Assembly: GCA_014338405.1 (NCBI GenBank)
Contig: JTDE01000157.1
Coordinates: forward strand, 91,765 to 155,764
Length of the DNA: 64,000 nt
Source: Paragonimus skrjabini miyazakii
Taxonomy: Eukaryota; Platyhelminthes; Trematoda; Plagiorchiida; Troglotrematidae
Direction: 5' to 3'
Position numbers and translations under genes: made by a program. Positions 30,201 through 45,200 of the stretch are shown here, piece by piece. The notes under the pieces were generated by a model, which worked only from the letters and a program-made list of their open reading frames with translations, searched no databases and was not told the DNA's origin. Positions within the stretch are counted from its first letter, which is position 1. Each line of letters begins with the position of its first letter.

Positions 30201-33200
30201 GGTATTTCAGAATTGGGTGTCTTCTAATACAGTCAGATTTGCTGAACTATTTGTTAGCCTACTCATAATCGTCGAACAGTGAAAATATATGATTAGCCTT
30301 TTGTTTCTGTCTGCTCTATTTGACGCCTGGCTGAAGATTCAAAAACTGTTGAATGTTTCCAGCTTAACACATGAAAGAATGTGACATTGAATACAAAATC
30401 ATGATAGATCGTTTTATATGTTTTCTGGCCTTTCATTGTTTTTCCGAAATAAAAAAATGGAAAACAAAATTACAGGAGTAATCTCAAAGTGAAAGGCGCG
30501 TTAAGTAGAAAACAGATCGTGGAAATTTTTTCTTACTATTGTTCCACGTCTTGTTCTGTAATTTTGTTTCCTCCTACTTGGAAACAGACAAACTGCCAGA
30601 AAAGATTGTTTGACATGGTTAGTTATCTGGCTAAACACAGCCTGAATTTCTATGATTAAGTGGGCCTGTCTGTACAAGGGATTGATGAGAGTAGATCAGT
30701 ATAGTGTGGACAGCCAAGATGAGCACTGAATATGGTGGTTGTCACAGTGTATAGTTTGAGTTGCTAAACGAAGGTAGTTGAGATGTGTTTATCTTATCTG
30801 CTAACGACTGACCAGTTCAGGGTTTGCACAAATCGTTTTCGTGCACACTGGACTCAATCTTGTTTACTGCTTAATGCTTTATATCTCACTAGGGGTTTCC
30901 ACACGACCCACTCAATCCTCTTACCAACTCCATTATGTTGGACCATATGCATAAAACGCATGGCATCACAACGTCAGATACTTCGTGTACTGTTATCACC
31001 GTGCATAATGTAAATATAGTTGATGTGTTCTAGAAGTGTCCTCATTCCCCCCACTAAGTTACATTCCAAAGTAGTCCTGTCCCATATTTTCATGGAACAT
31101 ATCCATCCTAGTAGCCAGAACAGCTTGGAATAGCATGGTAAACCATTCGCGAGGGAAAGGATATATTGTTTGAATAAAAGCAAGTAAGACATGCAACGAA
31201 CCACCCAGTAGATCTAACCGAATTCCACTGAAAAGTAAGTGAGTACTGCAAAGACTGAGTAGAGAGACATCATTATATCAAACACCAAACTGAAAATCTA
31301 ACCTCTTGTTTACAGTGGATAGGTGTCGGTAATTAACTACCGGTTTCTCATTACATTACTAAACAACGACTCAGAATAGGGTATCTTGTTACCTAAAAGC
31401 TAAAGTGCAGACGTATGAGAAAGTAGTCAAGAAATTACTACTCAGCCGAATGCTTTATGCTGTCTGTGGCCATCTAGACTCAGCCAACCTCCTAAGCATC
31501 AGCTCAATTCCCTTCTGGTCTCAGGTTGAGTATCAACAAAAACTGTCGGGTCGGAATTCATGCCAGGTATGCAAGTCAGAGTTCGGTGCGAACAGAAGAT
31601 GAAAATAAAAGTTGATTTTTGCTAACCCCGTGAGATGAGTGAAAGATCCCCGAAATTTTACTTGCATACGTGAAAAATGAAACACAGAGGACGAAGTTGA
31701 ATCCAGTTCTAACTGTCCTAGCTATATAGTACGTGTGTCGGTTGTCAGACAGAAGTGACAGATGAAAAGATCTGTAATCAGAAATATCACGCAACCCGTT
31801 GGTTCCCACAGACAGGCAGAAAAAACGCCAATTTTACGTTATTCTAATCAGCACGTTGTGCTGCCCCTACCCCCAACAGAATACGTCGGCCGACATTTTG
31901 GAGTTTATCTTCTCAGGACCATGACCAGTTTTACACGGCATACTGTGCACGAAACAAAGCATATTCAAATTCATGACACACCTGTCTATGTGGAAACTCT
32001 CCATTGCCAAAGTCAGTATCCATTAGAATGCACATCGATGCGTCTCAGAGAGGCGAGCGGCATGTTAGCCTAAGCGATTGAAGCGCAGTCTGTCAAGCTA
32101 GGACGACCAGACAGAACTGGTTATTGCTATGCTCTGATTGGTCCTAATCTTCAGATCGATAACGTGGCCTGTCACTGTCTGAATGCTGATTGGCCCACTG
32201 TAATTCGACCATCGGATGGCCAGATTCGGTACCCGTGGAGTTTACTGGCTTTTATCAGTCAGTTGCTGTGCGGCTGGCTTTCCGACCACTGTTCATTATG
32301 GGTTCAGTGACCAGCCATTCCTCGGTCGTCAACGAGGATATATCGGTTCCTTTTTTCAGTGATACCAATGGATTGACCGGCGGTGTTTTGGCGAATGCCC
32401 TTAGTCATATCTCATTACATCAGCAACCTGTTATGCGAGGCTGTAACTCAGTTAAATACATGAAAATGGATTCTGTCGATGTCGGTGAGTCATGTGAACA
32501 TGACGATCGAGGGGAACTGGAAAGAAAACATTCTGTGAGTCAAACAAGCTCAAACCTTTACCAGAACCTCGAGGGACCTGAATACGGTTCAATAGACGAC
32601 TACTCAACAAAGAACACTAGGAAACTAGTTGGAATTAGAAGATGCCTACCAGTTTCCATTAACAGTTTGATAGCCCGATTTACGTTTTGCCATCGACGTA
32701 TTCTACACAACTGCATTACCGATAATACCAACAAACACAATCCAGTGAGGTGGGTTCTCTTCCGAAATTTCTCCGTATCGTCAGTCGTGTTTGAACTATC
32801 TGAATAGAATTGTTCCCCCCTAGCCTATTGCACTACAGGAAACATCACTTAATACCCGGAATTCGAAGTATTTTCAAGTGAACCTGTCACTCACGTTCAT
32901 TCATTTGAGCTATGTCTAGTTTGTGCCATATCGCGCATTAAGTGGAGACTAAGAATGCAATAGTGTCTGTTTTGTGTGCTCAGATGTGCTTTGGCTGTCT
33001 GCATTCTTTACAGTGAAGCATCCGACTCTCACACACCGGCTGACATTCGCGTACCGAAACCGCGACAGTCTACCTCAAGCCAGATGGGTGATGGGGGTCC
33101 TTACAGCTCTCGTAATTTCGATTCAAGTCCACGTGCAGCAACTTTGCCAATCAGTCGCACCGCTCCTGCTCTACCACACTACATCGAGTCAATGAATGAG

Positions 33201-36200
33201 CTGTCGCATTTGAAGTCGCAACTGAATACAATTTCAAGACTGGTGAGTTCCTGTTTGAACAACAGCCCCCTAGAAGTTGACGCCACAAACTTCATTCACT
33301 TTTGAGTTTTCGTCTATTTTTTGTTTGTTCTCCAGATAAAGTAACTTCAAAAAACAACTATACACGAAATCTAGCGTCTCAGACTGTTTTATGAAGTTTT
33401 ACAGCACAGAGAATGTGCTCATGATAGCTCCATATTTTCGAGTAATGTCCTATTATATATCATCCTAATTTTCGGTGGTATTCATTTTGTAATTGATTGG
33501 TAACGATCCTATTTCAGTGAGGTATCAGTTTAAGTTTACTGACAAAGTTCTCACGTCCGTACAGACCTTGCAGACCTTGCATATTCCATCGGTTGTACGA
33601 AGGTGACAGTTGATTACCAGTCGGCTTAATTTACGTTGTACAGCTGATAGACGCAAAATCTTTTTGTCTAATCCCGAACGGGAAATAATTGTATGTGAAA
33701 GTTAACACAATTAGTTTCTCTCGGAAAATTGACCAAAGCAGTTATAACACAAAGAAAGGTATATGCACTTACTTCGTTTTAACCCAATGTTGACAAATTT
33801 ACGGTAACGGGGTAGGCGGTCAATCAGCGGCTCAAGACAAGTCACTAAGTCCAGAGAAGGGTTAGGTTCATGAACACTTGTTTCTGAGCACACACTTATA
33901 TAAACTCCCGCCCAAGAACACGCTGACCAGGTATGAAACTTTGATTGAATTAGGTTTCTTCATTGAACGAATAAATCTTCCAGAACCATATATATATATA
34001 TATATATGTTTGTCACTCTACAGGAGTATTTCTTTAGGAGACCCATTAGGAGGATCCACTGGACATACGTGTAAAGAGAGAGGACGCGGTGAAGAGCTGA
34101 ACAGGCAGAAGAATGAATGGAGTTACTAGTTTTAACTATGCGGGAACAATAGGTTAGCCCAACCTCGTATTTCACTTGCTACCTGGTGTGTAAGTAAGAC
34201 GGTTGTAATGTTAGCAAAATTGAAAGGTACGTCAATCTCAGAGTGAGTTAAAATGTTCCAAAATTGGTTCATAATGTGACTAAAAGGCTCGATTCTTTCG
34301 TGCAAACTGCTGGCGTCATCAAGCGCTGTTCACAATTCAGTCCAGTTCTACATTAATCAGCACTTTGTGCGTTCCCAATAGGTCAACTGATCAATGGCCC
34401 ATTTCAAGGCTACCTTGTCTTCATAAGCAGTTACTCGTAAGCTAGACTCTTCAATAAACCTAACAACATAATGCTAGTCGTAATCGAAAACAGCTGATTC
34501 AAACATTCAACTGTCATACGAACACATGGAAAGGGAATAACGGTTCGGTTTAGGAGATCGAATTGGAGAAGAGACGAGAGTCGGTTTGAAGAACACCCAG
34601 ATGTGTCTCTTCTCTCATCCTCTTTCATTCTCTTCAATCTTTTTCTTCTTTGGTGTGGCTTAATACTGAAGAGGCAGTATCAGATTCCGTCTTCTAAACA
34701 TGGATCGAACAAACATATTTTACTAAGTCTCGTCTATTTTATTTTCTGGACGAGTATTATAAACAATTAGCGTTGTATTGTTCGTGTCTTGACAGAGTTC
34801 ATTGCATATTTAAATGGGCTTATTGCAGAAGATGTAAACATGCAAAACTGAAAACCACAGTTGGGTTGCAAACATGGCAACATGGACGACACAAACTGTT
34901 ATTTTGGCACGCACAAATCAGATGGCTGTATCGGACTGTGATGGTCTCAACATATTGTAATAAATGTTTGTTTCGTGGTACTGACGGAGTTCACAGACTG
35001 TTCTTGTGGTCAGTCGATTTTTACCCTTGGATAATGCAGTCGACGAAGCTGGCACCTTCCGGTTGTTCTTTTTCATACTGGCTGGTGACCGCGTAACCAA
35101 ACCACAGTTAGGTACCAGTTAGAGGGAAATGCTTTTGTTGTTCTACCTAGTCTCAGTTTGACACAGACAATCGAATGTAGAACGACGTTTGTTAACTAAC
35201 ACTTGGATTCAGTAAAACAGTCTAGTCCAATTTCTGTTGGAAAGTATCAGAGAAGTATCACCACTACATTAAGTATAATTCTCAGCATTTTAACCAGAGT
35301 TTCAGTACTTGTTAGTTTCACCTGTGTCCCATCGTACTATTCCCGTCTATCCACGTAAATTAACGTTTTAAAGCATATTCCCACCTGACGATTATACCTG
35401 TTATAAGACTAATTTTGTAATAGTTTGTCTGTTAATCATTTCACAGCATGTGAAAACTTGCATGCAACATTATATCCAACAAAAGCCACTTTCTGAATTC
35501 AGAACTCTCCAAATGTTTTGTGCTTATTCAACTGGGATTGATCATAAGCCTTTGTTTCCCTGTACGTGGACCGGCGCTTCTTCCTTATGCCTTGTCATGC
35601 TCGACTTCTATATTAATCCAGCCGTCTTATTTTCGAAGTAACTGCGGCAATGAATCAGCGGTTTTTATCCACTAATACTGATTATGACAGTATATTAAAC
35701 TGTTCGTGAGTTTCGTTATGGCTCTTATTAAGGTTGGAGACAAGCTCACCTTGTTAACTGTCGCTTGTTTGTCAGACAGATGAAAGTTTGTCTCTGCGGG
35801 TTGGAACAGCTTACTATTGATTGGATTAATTTGGTCGCACGTGAGATGTTGAATGATACTGTCTGGCTTTCCACACTTATAAGTAAGAGGTCATCGAGCT
35901 AATCTGCGTCCACATCCGCACTCGTGTGCTTTATAGCAGGGCAGCGTGACCGCTGAGCTATCCCGAGTTCATCTACGCACATATGTTGATATAAGCTTCT
36001 CAGTCTCAAGTCATCGATCTCTCTCTCTTATTATGTTCCTGCTGATTGTCGTTTAGAAATCCGGCTGTCCAGAGCGAGTAAGGTTTACGGTGTTCAGTGT
36101 ATGATAGAGGGTTTCACCGTTATTTTGTGCATACGGGTGTTTCCTTTTTTGATTTCTAAAGAATGTATCTAAGTATGCAAGCATCACTTTTTTTATCTAA

Positions 36201-39200
36201 CTGCATACCAAGTGATGATTTACTGGCTTTCGGTGGAGCCTTTTGTTACTTTTTATCTAATTCGGTTTTGGTTGTTCATTGTGCTAGAGCTCCGACTAAA
36301 CCAGGAGCTCTTTTAGATTGACTATCCACAAGTAGTCGATTCCACTCAAGCTGGTTGCATGCACTGTATGTTACAGGGACGATTTATCATCGGAACGACA
36401 ACACCAGTGAACACCACGTTTATTACACCCATTTGTGAGTTTTATCAATAATGAATGGCGTGCTTCTTCTGATAAACGCGAATCAAATGATGGTTAACAA
36501 TGAAGTTAAGTTTGATTGTTGTAAACTACAGTGCACCTCAATCAGTTTGCCTACCGTCGAATAACAAACTAAAAGAACGTTTATTCGAATATGAGGAACA
36601 GAAAGGAACTGCACAAGTTTACCTGTACAAGAATCTTTCCTCACAACTCCTACAACTCAGCGGAATTTCCTTTTCTTGTAAACCGACGATAAGAAACCTT
36701 ATATTAGCAAGTCGCTCGGCCGAAATCGACTGATTGATACATAGATTTTTTAATAAAGCGACCAGTTCGCGAAGACTTGTGCCGCTCCAGAAAATTCACT
36801 CAGCCGGTCGGTTTAGACCACCTATGTTTGCAGCTTACACTACTAAAAAATTTCATTTTTATAAGAATCCCAAGTACTACTTTAAGCTTCAGTTGAATTC
36901 CAACCACCCATGGTGACCAAAAGTAGTTGCGCTAGGATTGCTCACCTTACTGATTTACAAAGTCATACTCTCGACTCAAACGGTTTGCCTTTTATTATAG
37001 CGCCACTCATTTTTACTCATAATTATCAAACCTGCCAGTTTCATCATCATTCTGATTACCCAAACCACACTTTTGAACTACCGTGTGAGAATTCGTTTAG
37101 TTAAACAAAACACCTAAATCAACCGAGGAGATTCCAGTAACTCCAACCGAACCTAATAACCTAATATCTGGATCGGAAGGTTTGAGTAAATCTCGTACAT
37201 AAAGCCTAATATCTTGTTGCTGAATTTCTAAAGTGTTCCTCCGTCAGTTTCGCATGTTTGTTGGCCTTAGAAATCACGTGGTTCATTTCGTTATTCACTG
37301 TCCTCCGAATCTTTTGTCAAATGCAAACCAGTTGACTGATGTAAGCAGAAGACAAAAAGCACCATAGGAAGTCAGTTCACCTCAACTCATCAATGGCAAA
37401 TGTGCTTGTGACTGACGCGAAGGGAAAAAACAGATAGTTATCTAATGTTGCATAATACTTACACCCAAATCGTGTCTGTCGGAACTTACCAAGTGAAGAT
37501 AGTCTGAACATGATTTGATCCGTAGGCTCTCCGTATCACGAGCAGACACTTTCATCTACTTGGGGTGGGCTGTGTATAACTGGACTGCTGTGTAGTACTT
37601 TAACCGCACATCAAAACGACCATTCTGAAATTAATGAGACACGTACGGAACAGTCCAAAAAGTGTACGATACTGACAGCTACACATGCAGTGTTAGGTTC
37701 CGTTATTTCCGATCGTATAGAGCCGCTTGTCGAGGGTCCTTTGCAATAATTCAAAACCTGTGGGTATTCTTCAAAACGGTGAGAGATGTGATATGGACTT
37801 CGGGATATTTGACCTACAGATACCATTAACTAGTGAACTGGGTGTTTCGTGATCGCCGAGTATCAATCAAGAGCGAGTAGATTTGTGAGCCGCTTAGTTG
37901 CCTTAACATAGGTTCCTGATCATGTGCATTTGCTGTGTTCTTCCTATTGAACACTTCTCCACACTTGTTGGATTACTGGTATATATTATTTTTGAAAGAT
38001 ATGGGTGGTCTACCATGAACAACTGTTTCACTTCCAGTCTGTGAGTGAAGGAAGTGTCACAGCTAACCCGAGCACATATTCTAACCCAGTTGACCGTGAC
38101 CCCTAGTGTTGTATGACAGGCAGTTTCGTTGTGAGTAATATACTACTCACAAGTAGTATGTTACCCACAGGCAACGTTCAGGAACAAAAGGGCAAGCTGC
38201 GAATGCCAGGAAGACGGAGGACAAGGAAAGACTATCGAAATAGTGTGTACGCGCTTGGCAGAAGTTCCACCAAGACGAATGACAATGATGGATATGAATG
38301 CATATCTAACTTGCAAATGAGTATACGCGTTTGTGGTTTGATTTTTGACGTGACGTATACGGACGTTTGTGCAGTAAACGAATTCTCAGGCCAACCGTCT
38401 TTTGCGGTCACAACACTGGGTTGGTAGAATATGTATTCAAGCCTACCGGCTGCTACACCAACTGCAGATAAGCGATTCGGGATCCTGAAAATTTTACAAC
38501 CTAGAACAACGAAAGTGATTGACATAAACCCGTCCTTGTTTGCTTGGTTTCTGAATGTGTTCGTTAAAGATCATTGAAGAAATCAGTACTAAAAAGTGAA
38601 TGCATTTACATGAAAGTGTAGCGAGTGGACAGTCAGAGCCATGTGTATGTCGTTCCTGTCTCACTCCAGTAAAGCGGTGTCAGGTGGTTCTGTTTATTCT
38701 TCATTCAACAGTGTATGTAAACGTGCATAACACCAAGCAGCCTGGCCTAATTTCAACGCTGTCTAAACCACAGGATCCCCTTTTCTACCAACTGTCTCAT
38801 GATTTAGTTTATTGGAGAACAGATCCAACTCACCACAACTAATTAGCCGTATGTGATTTTTGATTTAAATCACCCTCATTTCTCACTTGTCTTTGGGTGG
38901 AAAAAGAACGTTTTTTCATCTTTATACCTCTTCCTCATTCACTGGAGAGCATAAAGAGTATCCTGGTGATAATAACGTCCATCTTGTAACGTTATGATAA
39001 GCTGAGTTCTTGTTCATCATCCATTAAAGTGAACGCGTGGATGGTAACCCAGTTGGAGTGTTGTACAAACCCTTCTAGTTTAGTACAAACCTTCCAGATG
39101 TTAATCTCCTGTGTAAAACGGTTCGTTCAACGTTCAGCGGCTTAATCAGACTCTGCATCCAAAGATGCTCTAACGATCCCAGTTTATTCACCCGTTCACG

Positions 39201-42200
39201 AACTTCCGGTATATCCGATTTTCGGTTAAGTGGGCTCAGTTCCATGTTGTTAAAAATACTGTTCATGGGTGATCACATTATAACGATTCAAACAAACAGT
39301 TTCGGGAATTTTTGTGTATTTTGGTGAACCCGCCTAATTGATCGCTGTGGTGTACACCCTCACTCGGCCGTTCAAACTCATATCGTTTAGACTAATGCAT
39401 TCAACCATCCTGGTTTAAATTTCTTCACATGTTCACATCATTTTATTGTTTGCACATTCTCCGTTTACTTAGATTTCATCGGATTCCACCGAACTGTCCC
39501 CAAGCCTACAAAACACTATGTTCCCAACGAAAGCCGTGGTAAGTGGTAGTCGGTTCTAGTTTATTGTATCCGTTGTCCTTGTGCACACTTTGTCATCAAT
39601 TCGGTTCCGTGGCCAGAATTTCTTCTGAAAACGGTTTGGTCTTTACATTTCAGTCACTTTTTGCGGGGTCAATCAACTGGTATCTTGTCCGACATCTCAA
39701 AACGTATTCCTCCACTCGTCGCACGAATATCGAACTGTATTTTTCGTGATGTGTTATCCTTTCCAGCACACGTGCACTACTGAATGACCTGCATTCCCGA
39801 AGCTTTTCACATAAGCAGTTGCTCTGAATAGTAGTCTTATCACGTACTCTTCTTGTTGTGTACAAGTTGTATATTTACTTTCTGACACTTGCATATCGAT
39901 TGGCTCTGGACATGTATGCTTACTTGGTTGGGTGTTTATTCTGTTGTCCATTGCCCAGTTGGAGTAAGCACGTATTCTACCGGTGACTGGGCAGAAGTTT
40001 GTGGACTGGTATTAATGATAACAGCCTTGCTGTTTCACCAGTCTGGATGACCAGCTGGAGTCATTCCTACACTTCAGACTGTTTACATTAATCGACCGAA
40101 TGATTGACAAAAGCATAGTAGAATTGCGATCTCTTCTGTAGGTTGGTCAGTGGCACAGGCGTTGCCTACCAATCATAAGTCTGCAATTTCCGGCGCCAGT
40201 TACCTCGATCGTTCCTGCTGCCTAGGATTGTATAGCTACGCAGTTCCACCGAGCTCACTTGTAACCCATTGTCACGTAGCAGCTGGTGCATTGTTGTGGG
40301 GCGGTTCGAAAGTCTACTTAACTTGAACTAACTATTTTGGGTTTAAGTGCCTCCGGGATTTTCCTCCCAGTTAACGACACAAATAATCGGGCATGACATT
40401 ATTCAGTCACTCAATAGCATTATGCTGGCGCAAAGACCAGGAGTTTTATACCTACTGATAGTGTACCAGTCGGACTCTGGCAAACTGGAGTGCCAGTCTA
40501 GAAACTTTTGGACCAAATGCTGAAGCATTAGACTGCAGGCGGCTGTTATTGCTCTTTAAATGTACTGATTATTTTATCTCAGCAAACTTTTAGCGAACGC
40601 CAAGCTGGAAACTGTCGACTCGTGTGCAGTTGTTTCGGAATTACTAATGTGGAAGACTGTAAGTTGTTTTCCTAAAAATTCCTAGTTGCAACGAATTTGA
40701 GAATCCGCTTAAAAATACTGCAGGATTAGAAAAATGGTGCTGCTGTACAAACAGCCCAAAGTGAGTCAAAGACTTGGTTTCTATTCGGGTAGTTTACAAC
40801 AACTCATGTTTGTTTCCCAAATCTAACCGGTGTATGTACTGTGCGTTTCAACACCTCGTGGTTTCCAGTTAGAACGTTTCTGGTGATAGATATCAGTTTG
40901 TGTTTGGTTGGTTTGTTTGTCCTGCTCCTTTTCCAGAGCTTCCTCGATAAGTCAGCACTCGTCAACCAGATAGCTGGATGATATCATATTAATTTCCAGT
41001 TTGTTTCTGGATCCATCAATCTGGAAAGATTAAATCAACAACAACCGTTTTATTTCTTTGATAGCCTAATTTTCGACAGTGTTCAACTCATGCGGTAAGC
41101 GAGGTTAAGTCGTGTTTATAATTATCCGGTGGATTCTTTCATCTCTGGCTAACTAACCGCTCGAATTCATAAGTCATCTGCATCACATCTAAAAAATGCT
41201 CATTCTTCTCAAAACACCTTTTAATCTCGCCCCTATCGACGTGTCATTTTAACTTTCTTACACCTTCATCAAATCAGTTTAACAGTATAACACTGGGCTG
41301 CTCTGCACTCAGTGAGTGTCATTCTAGATATGTTGAACATTAGCCCTCTTCTACTATGCTTCTTGTCACAAATCACAACCGAAGTCTTCTGTAATAGCCC
41401 GTTAGTATCAGACTGTTAAAGAATATTTTGAGTTACCCGTGACCATCTTCTATCTGTATAACGTACAGAACGTGGATCGTCTTCAGGTATTTGATCGTAT
41501 TTATTGGGAACTGGCGGTTATGTATTAGTGAGTTTAGGGATCAGATGCTTGATATTGAGGGTCAATCTAGTTTGTTCGTTCATTTATTTTTGGTCCAGGG
41601 TAGTTGGGCTATGTAATAAGGAGGTAGATCCAGGTCCAACGCCTTTGACCAGTGCCTCAGGCGAAGCGTAAAACGGTTGACTTGAAACAAACAACAGAAG
41701 AAAGTCATGAGTAGGCGAGCTACGGTAACTCGGGCTCATCGCTTTGTCTGGACTCCCTTTGATTCAGAAAGTTGTAACTAGGCAGATTGAGAGGCGACTA
41801 TGAACAACACAGAAAAGCACAAATACATCGAGTAGAACAACGATGAACCGTTTTACGCAGACGCCAAAAACACAAGCGTGAGCTAATTAATCAGAAGAGT
41901 CTTAATCAGTATGGGTTAAGGGACGTTCGGAGGGTAGAATGCAGTGTGGATGGAGAATGGTGAGGCAATTTAATTGTGGCGAATTCAGGTCTTTTATTAA
42001 CTGTTCGTGTTTCGTCGACGAACATTCAAATTACTCATTTTAATAGACATCAATTCGGTAGCTGTTTGACCATTTTGTGGTTGCTGGTCGAAACGTTGTA
42101 GTTTGCCCCCGAATAACCCGCATTGTTGACACAATGATCCATCTAAGTAAGAGGGTCTACGACTGCATTCTTAAGGGGCTTTGTGTGTTGTTTTTGCGAA

Positions 42201-45200
42201 CGACGGTGCGACACAAAATATGGTCCCACTGATTAAGTCAATTCGTAGTAGTCTCCGTTGGCAGAACTCGCAAGTTATCGTGATCTCCCAATAAGAAGAG
42301 ACAACCCGTCATGTTTGTCAGTTTTGTGTAGCTGCTACTTCTGTCAAAGTGGGAGTGGAAAGTGTCTGCGCTCCAAATTCATTCGCCCATGTTTCGCAAA
42401 TGTCTCCATCTTTGTCAGGTGGCACAGGCTCGGATCTCAAGTTCCCATCTCGAATCAACTTCGTGTGTACAGAAGCGGCTGTTTGGGAGCCCCAGATTTC
42501 TGTGGGTTTAACAGCTTGTCGGTCACTTTATTCACCTTTCTGGCATATTAGATTTTCTCTTCATATTTATTAATCATTTTCTATTTGGTATTAGAGACTC
42601 AATAGGAAATGTCAGAGTTTACCAGTTTACATCTTCTCATCAGTACGCTCAGTTTTATGAAGTGGACCAACTATTTAAATAGTCTAGTCCACTGTGCAAT
42701 AGTTGGGATGCGAACACTGTTCACTAATGTTATTTCATTCTCAGTACGCTTTTTGTTGTTGCTTGGTATCGACATAGCTCCGCTGTGTAATCAAGTTAAA
42801 GAGTATTAAACATACACAACTTTATCCATTTGACATACAGTTTTCCTCTTTTCTCAGCTTCTTTGTCCTGTGCCTCAACATTTTCGTCAGAGAATGGTTT
42901 TTTGATGCCTGGCGTGGCTTTTTATAAACCTTTCTTTCAAACACACGGTAGCTGTTGCTCCCGATTCGGTTATTTCTGCTGTTTATGGCAGAGAAGTTTA
43001 ATGCTAGTGTTATTGTTGCCATCAAAGCTACCTCTGTAGATTCGAATCCCAGTTCGTTGGTTGCTCTTAATTGTTGTTAAACAGCTTGACAGTATTTTAT
43101 CAATAGCACCTTGAAACGATTCTGGAACAAAAAGTAACAATAAGCTCTCAAAAACTGTTCGAACTGTTTTAAGATACCAAAGCTGTTCTATCGTTTAACG
43201 TAAATGTTCTTTATCAGCTTGTATCATAATTGCAATCTCCTATCGAAGCTTCTGTTGCAGTTCAGCTGTCAGAGTTCATTTTGTCCATCATAATCGTCTT
43301 CCATTTGCCTGCTATCTATTTCAAACATGTGACCAGGTCAGTTTACTTATCTTGTACATTCCTTTTACTGGGGCATTTTATGTGCCTCTCAGATCGAATT
43401 CTATCAATACCATTTTTATACTCCGTCATCAAGATGAATTAAACCTGGTTTTTCTCAGTGCCGTTCATCATTCCTGACTTTCTCACGTTGTTTGCTTGTA
43501 CCCACCCACAGCAAACTGACCCAAATCGTGATCTGATCAGGTGAGTTTTGCTTGTAATTCACCATCCTCACTAATGTTTAGTGTGTAGTACGAGCCTTAA
43601 GTAAACTGATCAGTTTCACGGCCGCATCTCAGTTCATTACGAACCATACAAGTTGATAGTGGGAATGCACGTGTGCCGTTTAGAATTAATTTGTGAAACT
43701 GATGAATGTGTAATCATGGATTAACGGGTGCGATAATTGTTTAAATGCATCGTACACATTAATTTATTAGACAGCAGTGAAAATCCGAACTCATTTCGAT
43801 ATATTTAAGACCGTTCGGTGGCAGCAGCGTTGTCTTCTAAATTTAAGCTTATCTGGCTCCATTTTCTATCTTCATTTTCGTCAGTGTGCTATGCAAATCA
43901 GAAATTCCACTAACTTATTCATCTTTTCGTGTTTATCGCTAATCGTACTGATTTTGAGGGTTTCATATCCATTTAACCGCTAACTCGTTTCCACATGGGT
44001 TTTATTTTAGCGAGATGCAGCAAGCACAGCGCCAAATAGACGAACTAACACGAATGCTGCATGCTAAAGATCTCGCTCTACGTCAGAAAGAGGTGCGTTT
44101 CCCGTCCGTTTGTATAGTTGAAACTAACCAAGCTTGTGTTAAATGGATGATGCTTTTTTATTCCTTAACACAGTTTACATTAAGATTTCGTTTAACCCGC
44201 ACTCTCTGACCTTGTTTCAAGGTCAGGTAGATCAATATCTTTATGGGGAACAATACCCAGAACCATGGTTACCAGTGTGACCAACAGACTTGTTGTTGTT
44301 TTAGAATGCCGATTGACAGCACGCAAACTGTGCTGCTCATCCATCTTGGCAAACTTTCATCTACGGAAAATCTTTGCCATTGCCAGACTTCGAACTGACC
44401 ACGATCTCATCAGACAGTCGTATAGACCATTGCTGACGAGCTCTAACGAAAACTAATTTCGAGTATAGGGCATCTTTTCCAATGGTACTGGATGAAAAGT
44501 CTACTGAACTGCGAAAGCCGCAATCAATCGTGAGTGATATTCAACTTACACAGAGAAACCGCTTTACTCGTTGATAAGTAGACGCACCGTTTATCGAACG
44601 AATTCACTGTCGATGGAAATAATGATCTGTATTATAAGATCAACCTCCAACCCCTAACTACAGCGGTACGTTTCGGAGATTGTGGGCTTAGAAATGAACA
44701 TGAAGACGTTTGAATCATAATCATGTCCATCACGTTCCTTGAAAGTGTTCCTAACGTCCTAAAGAGACGATTCTAGTAACTGCGTTGTTTCTTATTTGTT
44801 TGATTGCGTCAGTTTCACTGGATTCCTCTCGAACACTCAAGCTTGGCACTCATTTTTCACATGTGCCAAGTCAGTGTCGTAATAATTCATTTCTAATTAT
44901 CTATATATTCAAGTCCCCTCTTACATTTTCCCCGCAGCAAGAAAACATACGACTGAACGATGTTCTTCACAGTCTTCAACGAACCATTCGTCACGGCGGA
45001 GCAATTCCTAATTCTAACGCTGGTGATCCTCGTTCTGCCATGCCGACGGATCATTCCAAGCGACAGCAACAAGAGTTTCACGGTTCTCATTCGCACCGAA
45101 GACGCTCACCAGAACACTCAACCGTGAGCTATGCACACAGTCATTCGTACGACCCACGCCCCGATGGGTCGGTTCACCACAATCGTACAGATCAGCCAAG

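Noticed and set aside
33988..34008. AT repeat as an origin or regulatory element
   Set aside because: A plain dinucleotide microsatellite with nothing else to support a role.
34773..35096. 107-codon open frame
   Set aside because: Trp/Cys-rich without family resemblance, overlapped by a minus-strand frame; probably chance.
38113..38525. Overlapping frames of 104 (+) and 97 (-) codons
   Set aside because: Both strands open over the same bases with no motif or splice phase support.
40140..40215. tRNA-like GGTTGGTCAGTGGCACAGGC stretch
   Set aside because: A box-A-like part only; no box B at the right distance.
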